Shown here: positions 32,715-42,805 of the stretch, one piece after another | Position numbering within the stretch: position 1 is the stretch's first letter | Layout: each line of letters opens with the position of its first letter | Origin: Prototheca cutis | Lineage: Eukaryota > Chlorophyta > Trebouxiophyceae > Chlorellales > Chlorellaceae | Length of the DNA: 64,000 nucleotides | Direction: 5' to 3' | Assembly: GCA_002897115.2 (NCBI GenBank) | Contig: BCIH01000008.1 | Coordinates: forward strand, 285,372 to 349,371 | Made by a program: the position numbers and the translations under genes | Notes under the pieces: model-generated | What the model was told of the DNA's origin: nothing | The model's input: the letters and a program-made list of their open reading frames with translations, nothing else | Database searches by the model: none

Positions 32715-34325
32715 TTATGCGCTGGATTTCCTTGCCTTTGGCGGCGGGGGAGACTTCCTCTTTGGCGGCGGGGGAGACTTCCTCTTTGGCGGCGGCGGCC
32801 TCTTCATTGGTGTTGAGAGAGCAGCCTCCTTTGGAGGAGGTGGTCTCAGAAGCTTGCTTCGCGGAGGAGGTGGCCTCGCTCTCGGCGGGGGCGGCTTCTT
32901 TTTTGCAGGTGGCGGCGGCGGCTTCCCCTTTGGTGGCGGGGAGTGCTTTTTCGTAACTGGGGGTGGCAGCCGCTTTGTCGACGGTGGCGGCGGGCTGGGG
33001 CTCACTACACTCGATGCCGGGGCGACGTTCTCCTCAAACAGGCCAACTGCGTTGCCTGCAGGGTAGTATCTGCACACCAGAAACCACCAGGATCCGTCCA
33101 TGGGGACGGGTGCATTGGTAGTGCCACAATGTGCGAGGCTGCAGCCCAGCTGGCGCGTGTTCTTCCACACCACTGCAGTGCAATGGGCAAAGGGCCGGGG
33201 TGCTTGGAAATATGGGAGTCTGGGAGTGGGTGCTGGTCCCATGAACGTGATACCTCAGTGCACCGATGGCCACGGCAGCTGTTTTCCTGTTCCGGGTCCC
33301 AGGCCGCATGGAGCCCCCTTTCTCATTCCTTTCCACCCCACCTGACCCCAACCCCCAAACACACCACACGACCATGCATGCACAGCCCTGTTGGCTCGAC
33401 AAACAGTGGGCAGTACCTTGGGTAAAGTGCCCTGCGCTGGGCTGCCAGCCAGGATCGGCATAGTTATACAGGGGCTGCTCCAGATCATACCAATAATGCA
33501 TGACCAGCGAACAGTTGGTGGACGCCCCCTGCAAAAAAACATGTCAAGGGGTATTTCAGCGGCATGCAAGCACACGTTTCCTGGCAGTTCCGCAGGCCGT
33601 TCATGGGTGGTCCCCTACTTTCCACCCATGCCCCTGCTCAATGACACCTCCCATAACAGACTTTTCGACCCAGTCCCAGCCTTGTGCCCTCATTCACGTA
33701 CCCAGGCTGCCAACAGGTTCTCGCCAAGGCCCGTCCCTGACGAGTGGTTCCACTTGCACCTGAGAGCCCAGTCGGCCGCTCCCTCAGCCAAAGAGGCGTT
33801 CCATTTCAGCGCGCTGGCCCTGGAAACAAAAGAAGTGGTGCTGAAGTCAGCGGGATAGCCACTGGCGTCGACAGTTTCCCTTCTTGCCCAGGTGCACCAC
33901 AGGTGCCCGGCAGCACCGCCACCTCCGTGGCGGCCGCAAAGTCCAGCCTCGATTAAAGGGTCCGGACAAAAGGAGACGAAGGTTTTTGGATCGCCTTACC
34001 CATGTGCGGCTCTGGCTTGATTGTGAAGTTTCAAAAGTGTTGTCGCATCTGGGCACGTTGATCCCCCTGTACTGACAGTGAGTTCGAGAAATGAGTGCCG
34101 GCCGCCGTTCGAAAACTATCTTCCGCTGCAGGGGACAATGAACAGTCCGCAACTTCCCCCCAAGAACCTACCAAGCATACCAGACGTTGCATAAGATCCG
34201 TCTGTGAGGGTGACAAGTATTGTTGCTAGGATGCAAACGCTCTGGCCAAATGAGAGCGTTCGAGGAGGGCCTTCTGCCCGACGCCGGAACTGCGGCATGT
34301 CGGCGGTGAGCTCGGGGCCGGCCAT
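32715..34325 (-). CDS. CAP/PR-1 (SCP) secreted protein with PPPK tail, cluster copy 1
   Basis: Cysteine-rich secretory/PR-1-like (CAP) protein, probably extracellular or membrane-anchored. Five exons (minus): 34325-34181, 34066-34000, 33819-33702, 33528-33417 and 33172-32715, about 299 residues. The N-terminus holds a hydrophobic segment near residues 28-45 ([18 protein letters not shown]), a signal peptide or anchor. CAP motifs: [67 protein letters not shown], and [13 protein letters not shown]. The C-terminal tail is Pro/Lys repeats ([20 protein letters not shown]), resembling hydroxyproline-rich wall proteins of green algae. Intron phases are 1, 2, 0, 1, identical to copy 2. Exon 2 is exactly 67 nt, as in copy 3. 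The start codon is the least certain part. Confidence 0.75.
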
Positions 34326-35103
34326 ATCATCCGTACGTCTTCTCCTCTTGCACAGCCCACCAGTGATACGTAAAAAATATCTGCTGCAGTTGAATATGCT
34401 GTGGAGCACTGAGTATAATGATGATCGGTTGACAATCCCCTTGACGTGATGTTCTGCTCTCGCCCTCGCAGCTCTCCGTCCAGACTGTCGTGCCTGTCGG
34501 ACAGCTCCTGGTTGACAAGGGGGAAACATTGCATAATCATTTACAAATGTACTGGCACCTTCAGATTCAAGAAACGTACACGACATGGTTTGCGTGGCGC
34601 GTAAGGGGTACGCTGTTACTATAAGAAAAGATGCGAGAGAACCGGAGCTTGCCCGGGCGGAACGGACGTTCCAGCGGTATCGAGAGTACAAGGAAAAAGA
34701 GGGAAATGCACGAGTGTTGACCAGATTTAGTATAATACGCGAAACAAAGTTCCATTAGAGTTCCAGTTGGTTAAAGTCCGAGATAAGCAGAGCTTATCTG
34801 GGCAAAACCCAGTTGGAGCGATGGGGCTTGGGATGCTCCACTTTGGGAACCCCACCCATGGCTAGGCGGTGGATGGCTTGAATAATAAACATGAGGCGCA
34901 GCTCGGGGATATAATGAGAGTTGAAAACGACCATGAAAGTGGAGCGTCAAGATAGGTGGAGAAGAGACATGAAGACTGGGTGAAGTTGAGGATTGGGAGC
35001 CTGTGGAAAACATCTGCCAGCACGCCCGAGTGGCTCAACCACTCAGGTCGAGGAAAAGTTGAGGGGAGCAGAAAAATAAAGTAAGGAGCATGCACGTGCC
35101 ACG
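34326..35103. other. Intergenic, CAP copies 2 and 1
   Basis: 5' flank of CAP copy 1 and 3' flank of copy 2; AT-richer than average, no gene recognised. Confidence 0.6.
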
Positions 35104-36885
35104 TCAACCAGAGATTGTGATACTGGTCTTTGTGGACGTCTTTGTTGAACTATTCACATTGACATTGGTTGAAGTGGAGGTGGAGGTGGAGGTGGAGGTG
35201 GAGGTGGAAGTAGATGTGTGTGTTGAAGAGTGTGTGGAAGATTGGTGGGGTGAACGCTTTGGAGGGGGTGGGCTGTGAACCCGCTTTGGAGGGGGCGGGC
35301 TGGGAACCCGCTTGGGAGGGGGCGGGCTGCGAACCCGCTTGGGAGGGGGTGGGCTGCGAATGGGAGGTGGGGATTTGAGGGATGGGCTCGGAGGGGGAGG
35401 GCTGGGCGGGGGAATTGGGGATGGTGACGGTGGAGGCAAGGAGTCATCGGAAATCACGGGAGACGATGCTTCAGGAGATGGACTGGGCTCGGGGGATGGT
35501 GGTGGCAGCGAGCTGGCTGTTGGGGGTGGTGAAGGGGGCAGCGAGCTGGCTGTTGGGGGTGGTGAAGGGGGTGGCGAGCCGGCTGTAGGGGGTGGTGAAG
35601 GGGGAGGCGACGACGGGGATTGGATGGGAGATAGCACCGGGGATTGCTTGGGTGGAGGAGGCGGGCTGCGCCTGGACCTTGGAGGCGATGGGGGCGGCGA
35701 CGGCGGGGGAGGGGGACTGGGGGGAGGCGGCGAGACAAGACTGGGGAGCACGTTTTCTTCGTAGTAACCGATAACGTTTCCGACAGGGTAGTACCGGCAA
35801 ACCAGGTAATTCCATGTGCCAGAGGTGTCTGGGTTGCTCAGGGTGCCGGGGCAGATGCTGAAGCCGCAGCCAATCTCCCGTGTGTTCTTCCAGACCACTG
35901 CGGGCAGGAGAGTGGGTGGCAGAGGTGAGTGGTCAGCCCAGAAACCTTGGTCATTGGAGCATGCATCCGAGACACACCGGCGGCCCAAAGCCCATGGAAG
36001 CAACCATCCCGGAATATCAGCGAATGGAGACCCAGCCACAACATCACAAAATCTCACTCTGGGTGAAGTGGCCGATCGTGTCACCATTGTCAGTGAAGTA
36101 GTTCTCAGCCTCCCAGTAGTACCACTGGTAGAGCAGCTGGGCGCACGTCATCTTAATGTACTGCGGGGCAGGGAGAGGATGTGGTACGGTCAGTGTGCTG
36201 TTCAGGTGGAAACACGGAAGAGAGTGAGTCTGGTTTGATCAACCGTGCTTCCATCCCAAACTCGATCGCTGTGAAAGCTCAGGCATCTGGGATGGCCACC
36301 TTCATCGCTCTTACCGCATTCATGAGGATGTTCTCACCGACCAGCTTGCCAAACCCAGAGCGCCAGGTTCCTCCTGGGGAGTGGCCCCAGACGCACGCAT
36401 CCGACCACTGCTGAGACATGTTGGCCAATGTGCCGTTCCACGTCACAGCTGGCACCCTGCGAATTGGGGGGATTGGGGCGACGCACCTGTGACTGATGTG
36501 CGGGGAATGCGCAAGCCCTTCCACCATTTGCGGAGATCACACAGGGTCGCAAGCGAAGACAGCAGCGATATCGGCGGATCTCACCCGTGGGCCTCGCGAA
36601 CGTAGTTGTGGACCTCCGTTAGCGTCTCGGGGTTCGTACAGAGAGATTCGAGCACTGCAGCGGAGAGGGGATGGTCCAGTAACAAGCGGGAGTGCGGAGA
36701 GACCGGACAAGCGAGGGCAATGGAAAACCTCTCGCTGCAGCGAAGGACCACGATGCACTGCAACCGCGCTCACTCTCAGTTGAGTTATATATCCCGTAGG
36801 CTTCATCCAGCAGGGCGCGCACTGAAACGGCCGAAGCGACACGGGTAGTGAAGCAGAACACAAGACACAAAGCGAAGAGTCTCAT
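35104..36885 (-). CDS. CAP/PR-1 (SCP) secreted protein with SPPP tail, cluster copy 2
   Basis: Second CAP-domain gene in the tandem array. Five exons (minus): 36885-36774, 36654-36585, 36456-36315, 36160-36058 and 35897-35104, 406 residues. A clear signal peptide opens the protein (MRLFALCLVFCFTTRVASA). CAP motifs: LTEVHNYVREAHG, VTWNGTLANMSQQWSDACVW, LVGENILMNA, DTIGHFTQMVWKNTREIGCG and YLVCRYYPVGNVIGYYEENV. A ~210-residue tail follows: repeated SPPPTASSLPP units, SPPPPKRV units and finally a Ser/Thr run (STSTSTST). At DNA level these are minisatellites of about 33, 24-27 and 6 bp (35510-35600, 35270-35350 and 35175-35208). This architecture suggests a heavily O-glycosylated, wall- or matrix-associated secreted protein (inference). 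Confidence 0.82.
35175..35600. repeat. Coding minisatellites in CAP copy 2 tail
   Basis: Three nested tandem arrays in one exon: GGTGGA-type 6-mers (35175-35208, encoding Ser/Thr on the minus strand), about 24-27 bp units (35270-35350, encoding SPPPPKRV) and about 33 bp units (35510-35600, encoding SPPPTASSLPP). Units differ at a few positions, mostly silent or conservative. Confidence 0.8.
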
Positions 36886-37725
36886 CTTTGGATCGAGCGT
36901 GGCGGTGGGCTGTGGAGATCAGCAAATCTCCACAGATGAGATAATTATGCGTTGGCCAGCCGGATTCTTATCTATTTGTATCCGTAATCGTTGTCCCGGC
37001 CTTGACTGGTCCAGGTAGACGAACCGGATCCGGCACACGTTTTTTTTAGAAAGTGCAGCTTGAGCTGAAATCGACCACCTTCCTGTGAAATCTCAGCGGT
37101 CACACAAATTGAACCAACCCGCCAAAGCAATCATGATTAATATACTTCATTTAGCGTTGAAATCGAGGTCGGCCAGAGCGTCCGTTTTCACGATCAACCG
37201 ATGCTCGACGAAGGGCGTATTGGGGTTTCGTACAGTTGTCGACCGGCAAACTCTTCGTCAGCAAAATGTCACAGATTCCCCTCGTGCGCTGGAGATGCCT
37301 TCAAACAAATAAGCCGGAAGATCCCGCATGTCTGCCAAGCTGAAAAATGGCCTGACAATGTCGCGCAAGTTGGGGATCGCGCAGCCGTCGGATGCTGCTT
37401 CTCCAGTCGGTCGGCACACGACTGCAAAGAAAGGAATCCATCCCCCGCCCCCTCCGCCCTGTCCATCAAATTCAACCTCCTTACACCAGCACAGGAATTG
37501 AAGGTTTTGACGCACCAAGAATAATCATTGCACAGCACAGCACAAGTTCGTCCGTCCTTGCCAATTCCAAGTGCATGTCGGTGTTGCAAAGCACTGGGGC
37601 CAAGAAGAATGCAGAATGTCGCGCACCAAAACGGCAGTGTTGGAAGAATCATAAATGTCCGAGCGAGAGACCATGTTGAGTTGTTCTCTATGCAGCAAAA
37701 ACCAAATGAAAAACAAGCGCGATGT
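36886..37725. other. Intergenic, CAP copies 3 and 2
   Basis: 5' flank of copy 2 and 3' flank of copy 3; AT-richer around 36940-37260. No gene recognised. Confidence 0.6.
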
Positions 37726-39349
37726 CTAGTTGTTCTTTTCAAGAATGTTGGTGTACTGATTGAGTGCCGCGGCTGCCGCCGCTGCTGCTGTATCAGGTGA
37801 GGGGCTGGCCTCTGCCGGGCTTGGAGAAGGAGATGGCTCTGGGCTGGGGGAGGGAGACGGCTCCGGGTTGGGGCTCGGGGAGGGCTCGGGGCTCGGGGAG
37901 GGGGACGGCTCGGGGCTCGGGGAAGGCGAGGACTCGGGGCTCGGGGAAGGCGAGGACTCGGGGCTGGGAGACGGCGATTTCTTCTTGTGCTTGGGACTGG
38001 GACTGGGGCTGGGACTGGGGGAAGGTTCGGGGCTGGGACTGGGGGAGGGCTCCGGGCTAGGACTGGGGGAAGGCTCCGGGCTGGGACTGGGGGAAGGCTC
38101 GGGACTGGGAGAAGGCATCTGCAGCAACTTGGCAAAGGGGGCAGGGGTCTGTTGCCAAGGAAATGAGCATAATATGAATCTGAAAGGCACTCAGCAAGCA
38201 TAACCCGAACATCCACCACGATGGTCATATTTAAGATTGGAGGATGTGGGCATAGAGCACAGAGCAGGACCAGTCGGTCCACGCCGGGCTGCCACCTCCA
38301 CCCACTCACCGGTGCCGGGGTGCCAGCGGGCAGCACGTTCTCGGCAAACTGGCCGTCGACATTGCCAGAGGGGTTGAAGTCGCTGCAAGAAAAGGGATAT
38401 GAATAGCTATCAACACGGGCAAAGGGCACGTGACGCGTTGGGGTTTCCATCAGCGCACCAACGACCCCCCATCACCCCCAGCCAGCAGCGCTCACCAGAC
38501 GACAAAGTGCCAGACGCCAGAGGTGGCACCGCCATACCAGGAGGACCCCGGGCACTGCGCCACGCCACAGCCCATTTCCGTGGTGGACTTCCACACAAGC
38601 TGCGTGAAGTGGCCGGCATTGGACTGGTAGCTGGGCGTGTTGTAATCGTAGTCGCCCTGCTCGTCAGTGTACCAGTACTGCATGGCTTCGGCACAGCCGC
38701 CATCAGAAATTGGGCCCCAGGCAGCCAGGATGTTTTGGCCGTAGCCGCTGCCGGCGTGCGCAAAGACGCAGGTGTTGGCCACGGCCGTCGCCGCCGCAGC
38801 CACGCTGTCACTCCAGCTCAGTGCGGGGGATCTGCGCGGTGTTTGTTTGTTCAATGGGGCGCGGATGTGAGGTCAGGCATGCAGAATATAGCACAACTGA
38901 GCACGAGCATTGAATGACTTTAACCTTCAACTTATTTCCAGCAGGTCCTGCCCGTCTGTGACACATCGCTCGCGGGTCGGGGTTGGGACCTGCATGCGTG
39001 ACGCCTTGAGCGCCCAGATCATGTCCAGCCGACTCACCCATGCTGCGCGCGAACTGCATTGACCTGGTCCAACAACGACTGAGCGTCGGGGCATGTCGAG
39101 CCGGCTGCAAGGTTGCACAGGGGACCATGTCAGAGTGCATGCAGGATAGCGAGTGTCGGAAGGCCAGAGCGATGGTGCTTCCCTGTGATCGCGAACACGC
39201 CAATGCCGCCGTGGGTGGGTCCAACGTGATCACGACCCCACCACACCTTGAAGCAGGCCCCTCGAGCTCAGCTGCCGAGCAGCGGAGGCAGTGGAAGCCA
39301 GAAGAAGGCAAGCGACCAAGAGGAATGGAAGTGATGGGCGAGCAAACAT
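37726..39349 (-). CDS. CAP/PR-1 (SCP) secreted protein with SPSPEP tail, cluster copy 3
   Basis: Third CAP-domain gene, transcriptionally first in the array. Five exons (minus): 39349-39247, 39104-39038, 38831-38496, 38382-38310 and 38148-37726, 333 residues. Signal peptide MFARPSLPFLLVACLLLAST with a likely cleavage after ASA. CAP motifs: AGSTCPDAQSLLDQVNAVRA, LSWSDSVAAAATAVANTCVF, GYGQNILAAW, SNAGHFTQLVWKSTTEMGCG and CDFNPSGNVDGQFAENVLPA. The tail is about 15 SPSPEP-type repeats interrupted by a KHKKKS basic patch, then a Ser/Pro/Ala stretch ending LEKNN. The first two intron phases (1, 2) match copies 1 and 2, but the CAP core is one uninterrupted exon here and two introns lie after it. 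Function beyond the CAP family is unknown. Confidence 0.85.
37800..38115. repeat. Coding repeats in CAP copy 3 tail
   Basis: Repeating 18-21 bp units with GGGCTCGGGGA and GGGCTGGGACTGGGGGA variants, encoding SPSPEP-type motifs on the minus strand. They differ in sequence from the repeats of copy 2, so the tails expanded independently. Confidence 0.8.
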
Positions 39350-40113
39350 GGCGAACGCAACGACCGGCCTTGCGGGCTGCAGCACGGCGGCGAGGGTTAA
39401 TATCCGATGGAAATGGCTGGTTGGGCAATGGATGAATGAAACGCTAGACTGATGAAACTGGATCGCGAAACTTGTATCCCCTTGCAGGTCACTGGTGATG
39501 TTTATCAGTACGGCCATCGCACCCCTCCGCCCCACCAATCCCCTGGTCAGACTGGGGGGGATTCCGGCGGCCGGCTGCCCCCCTTCCAGACTGACCAGGC
39601 TGGCCGCCGGGCCCAGCTTCAGCTTCCTACAGTTCAACTCACCCGCCCCGCAACCCACATTGACATTGACATTAGAGCGAAGAAATTCGAACGGTTTGTG
39701 GGCGCAATCGCGTTTGGGTGCAGGCCACTGGATGCAGACATCAGCTTCGTCCGGCCGACTTTCCGGGCCTGGGGCCCTAAGATGACCGCGGGAATACGAC
39801 AAAAATCGACAATCCCCTCCAGGCCCTCCCGTGCGGTGCCCCTCTTGTGCGACTGCACGATGATGTTTATTCCGCACCAAAAGTCCAGTCTGAGAACAGG
39901 GCGGGGCCAGTACGGAGTGCGTTCGTGGGCAATCACCGCCGACTGACCCCCGATCCTCAGCTGCGTTGACCCTCGGGGTGCCACGTCGTTCACATGTGCC
40001 ACGACCCACAAGACGTACACCGTCAGCATGCACGGCACAAATCCCGTAACCAATGTCTCATTAACCACTTTCCGGACAGATGTACGAGAGGTTGAATTTT
40101 GAGATTCCACCAG

Positions 40114-40116
<3 letters not shown>

Positions 40117-40147
<31 letters not shown>
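40117..40147. repeat. (GT)n microsatellite, intergenic
   Basis: About 15 GT units between the third CAP gene and RPL4. Confidence 0.88.
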
Positions 40148-40148
<1 letters not shown>

Positions 40149-40392
40149 AGACTTGATTTAAAAATAAAAAAAGCTGGGAAAATGCTCCGTCTACTCTTGA
40201 TGCCGACTGTCCACCGCTATGCAAGCCGGAGCTCCCAAGGATGCTTGTTTCTTTGACTGACGCACCATCTGCAGTGGCGACCCAAGTAGCCAGACCCCCT
40301 TTGGCCCCCCAACACACACACTCCAACACACGCACAAAACCCTAAAGAGTCACTGTGAAACACACGCTGCTCCTTCCGTTGGACTAGATGGC

Positions 40393-40397
40393 TTACA
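40393..40397 (-). terminator. TGTAA poly(A) motif for RPL4
   Basis: TGTAA on the minus strand about 140 nt past the RPL4 stop. Confidence 0.55.
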
Positions 40398-40535
40398 GCA
40401 AATTCAGGAGGCAGTGACACGACAATCACTGCAGTGCACGGGCGCGGCCACGCCACCGCGGGAGGTGACCTGCGGCACGCCAGAGACTGCAACTCCCGCC
40501 GCACTCTACTCCCTCTCTTTCCTTGGCACCCTCGC

Positions 40536-42103
40536 TCACTGCTCTGCGCCCAGCCAGGCGGAGAAGACCTCGTAGTCCTCGCCGACGTAGTCAGAGTCGG
40601 TGACCATGGTCTTGTAGAACGCGCGGCCCGTCTGGCGCTGCTCGGCGGAACGCGTGGCCTTGCCCTTGCCGGCGGCAGCCGGGGCACGCAGGGCGGCGCG
40701 GCGCGCGGCGGCGGCGTAGGGGTTGAGCTTGAGCATGGCGCCCAGGTTGCGCAGGGGGTTGCGCTTGAGCGGGGCATGCTTGGGGCCGCGCTTGGCGGGC
40801 TTGACCACGCTCTGGACCTCGTCGGAATTGACCAGGCGGGCCAGGTCACCGTGGGTCATGATGTGCCGGGGCAGGCGGTAGCCCTTCTTCTGAGCAGACT
40901 CAGCCTCGGCGGCGCCAAAGACGGCATCCAGCTTGGCAAAGGCGGGGGCGGTCCAGATGATGAACCGGCCCAGGTGGCCACCAGGCGCCAGCTGCAGCAG
41001 GTTGAGGCGCTCGACGCAGGCCAGCTCCACGCCGGGGATGTTGCGGAACGCGCGCGTCACGCCGGCATCCTCAGAGTAGACGACCAGGGGACCCTTGCGG
41101 CTGACGTAGCGGCGGTTGCGCATCTTGCCCTTGCCGCGGCGCAGGTTGCGGCTCGCCTCAACGCGGGCAACGTCCTCGTCGGCGCCGACGGCGGCCAGCA
41201 GCGCGCGCGCCTGCTTGGTCTTGGTGAACGACTCGACCTCGGCAGAGACGACCAGCGGGACCTCGGGCACGGAAGCCACGCGGTGGCCACGGGCCATCAC
41301 CAGCGCGGGGAGCGCAGAAGCAGCCAGGGCGGACACCACGGCGTAGCGCTTCTGGTTCACCGCGACGTGGCGGTGCCAGCGGCGCCAGGTCTTGGTGGGC
41401 GAGTACATGTGACCGCCGCGGACCATGTTGCCAAAGGCGGCCTGGCCTGCACGTGGAAAAGGGTGGGTGGGTAAGGGGTCAGGCCAGGCACAGCCATGTC
41501 CACACCCCACCACTTGCTGCCCTCGGCAAGGAGGTCACAATGTCTTCCTCTCCATCCGCCTCGCGGCCTCCTTTAGACCCTCAAAACCAATAAACCAATC
41601 CCAAATGCATGAAACACACGCTCCCGGGCCGTGCGAGCAGGCCCTGCCGGTCGGAGGTGCACCCCGAACAGGCAGGGCGCGACCTCAAGGAGACCACCAC
41701 CCCAGCGACCACGCCTGCATACCTGCGCGGTGGGTACCGCCACCGGGCACACGAGGGATACGAGAGACAGCGCGGCCAGTACCCCATGACTCGGCGGCCG
41801 TCTGGTGACCGGCCTTGGAGGAGACGGCGTACGGCTGGCGCTTGTTCTTGTTCAGGTTGGTGTGCACCGTCTGGACGATGTCCGAGCGGATGGGGGCCAG
41901 GAAGACCGCGGGCAGAGCAATCTGCAAGCATAAAGGGATAAACCATGAGCTCTCCGGGCCTGTCGAAGGGCCAGGCAGGGCACCCCCCTCCTCTCCGAGG
42001 CGAGCCAGGCTCCCACCCGCGACACCAGCTCCCAACGCTTTACCTGCTCAGTGGGTTTGCCATCGGTGCCCTGCACCGCCACCAGGGGGCGGGCGGCTGC
42101 CAT
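40536..42103 (-). CDS. RPL4: 60S ribosomal protein L4 (uL4)
   Basis: Cytosolic large-subunit ribosomal protein uL4, whose loop lines the exit tunnel. Three exons (minus): 42103-42044, 41921-41723 and 41446-40536, 389 residues. Landmarks: [130 protein letters not shown] and [13 protein letters not shown]. The C-terminal extension is shortened relative to animals but ordinary for algae. Codon choice is strongly GC3 biased, as expected for a highly expressed gene. A TGTAA motif at 40397-40393 lies about 140 nt after the stop. The long antisense ORF over exon 3 is a by-product of this bias. Confidence 0.98.
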
Positions 42104-42805
42104 GTTGCTCGATTTTCCAGTGGAAGGCAGATGCCTCAGAGGGAGAGCCCGGCCGAGCAGGCAGTGAAATGGGGAGGCCGAGACGGGCTTGGCGGCAGTG
42201 CCGTCCCGGGTCAATTTGGCGGGACCGAGACATGCGAGGCCCCAGACCGGGGGCGCTCGGCCAGCACTTCCCGCGCAGCGCACTTCCCTGCATGAAGCAC
42301 AGTCAATTCTTTTATGCTCCTAGAATGATGAGCATGGCGCGTTTGAGACGTCAGGTGGTGCAGGAGCTCTGATTCCCGTTTCGTCGCGCCCTGGGGGACT
42401 GATCTGGGCATCACCGGGCAATGTGTGTCCAACTCACCAGGTCCAGTGCACAACTTGCTTCCTTGACTTTGGGCTCATTTTCGATTGGGTGATTGTATGT
42501 GCTATGAAACTCGCATCACATCCACACTCCTGGGCAGTGGTTCCAGAGCAGCATTTGCGTGTTGGACAAGGGGGGCTGTCCACGACAGCACCAGACGCAT
42601 CACTCACTGGTCCTAGGGAATGCAGGCGTCCACAGCCCCCTCATCCCCTGTCAATGCTCCAATCTCATTCCTGTTGCGTGCCTGATTACATGGCCCTGAG
42701 ACCTTTACCCTCCGAGGCTCTTCCTGGCACCTCCAGAACAGGCGTGCGCGGCCGGACACGCTCAAGCGGGCCCCCCCAACCCAAACACGCCTGGCAACCA
42801 GCCAA
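42104..42805. other. Intergenic, delta-COP to RPL4
   Basis: RPL4 promoter and delta-COP 3' UTR (TGTAA at 42690-42686). Nothing else seen. Confidence 0.65.
42686..42690 (-). terminator. TGTAA poly(A) motif for delta-COP
   Basis: TGTAA on the minus strand about 116 nt past the delta-COP stop. Confidence 0.55.

Larger units (their letters stand above)
39350..40535. other. Intergenic, RPL4 to CAP copy 3
   Basis: Longest gene-free stretch (about 1.2 kb). Holds the RPL4 3' UTR with TGTAA, the (GT)n run at 40117-40147 and the CAP copy 3 promoter. Open frames show no family resemblance. Confidence 0.6.

Noticed and set aside
35175..35600. Regular repeats considered as a CRISPR array
   Set aside because: Units are contiguous without unique spacers and encode in-frame Pro/Ser repeats in a eukaryotic gene.
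39495..39946. Open frames in the RPL4-CAP3 gap
   Set aside because: No homology pattern, no splice partner, no low-complexity or domain signal.
40434..41474. 346-codon plus-strand open frame over RPL4
   Set aside because: Antisense to a highly biased ribosomal protein exon; composition is the mirror of its codon use.
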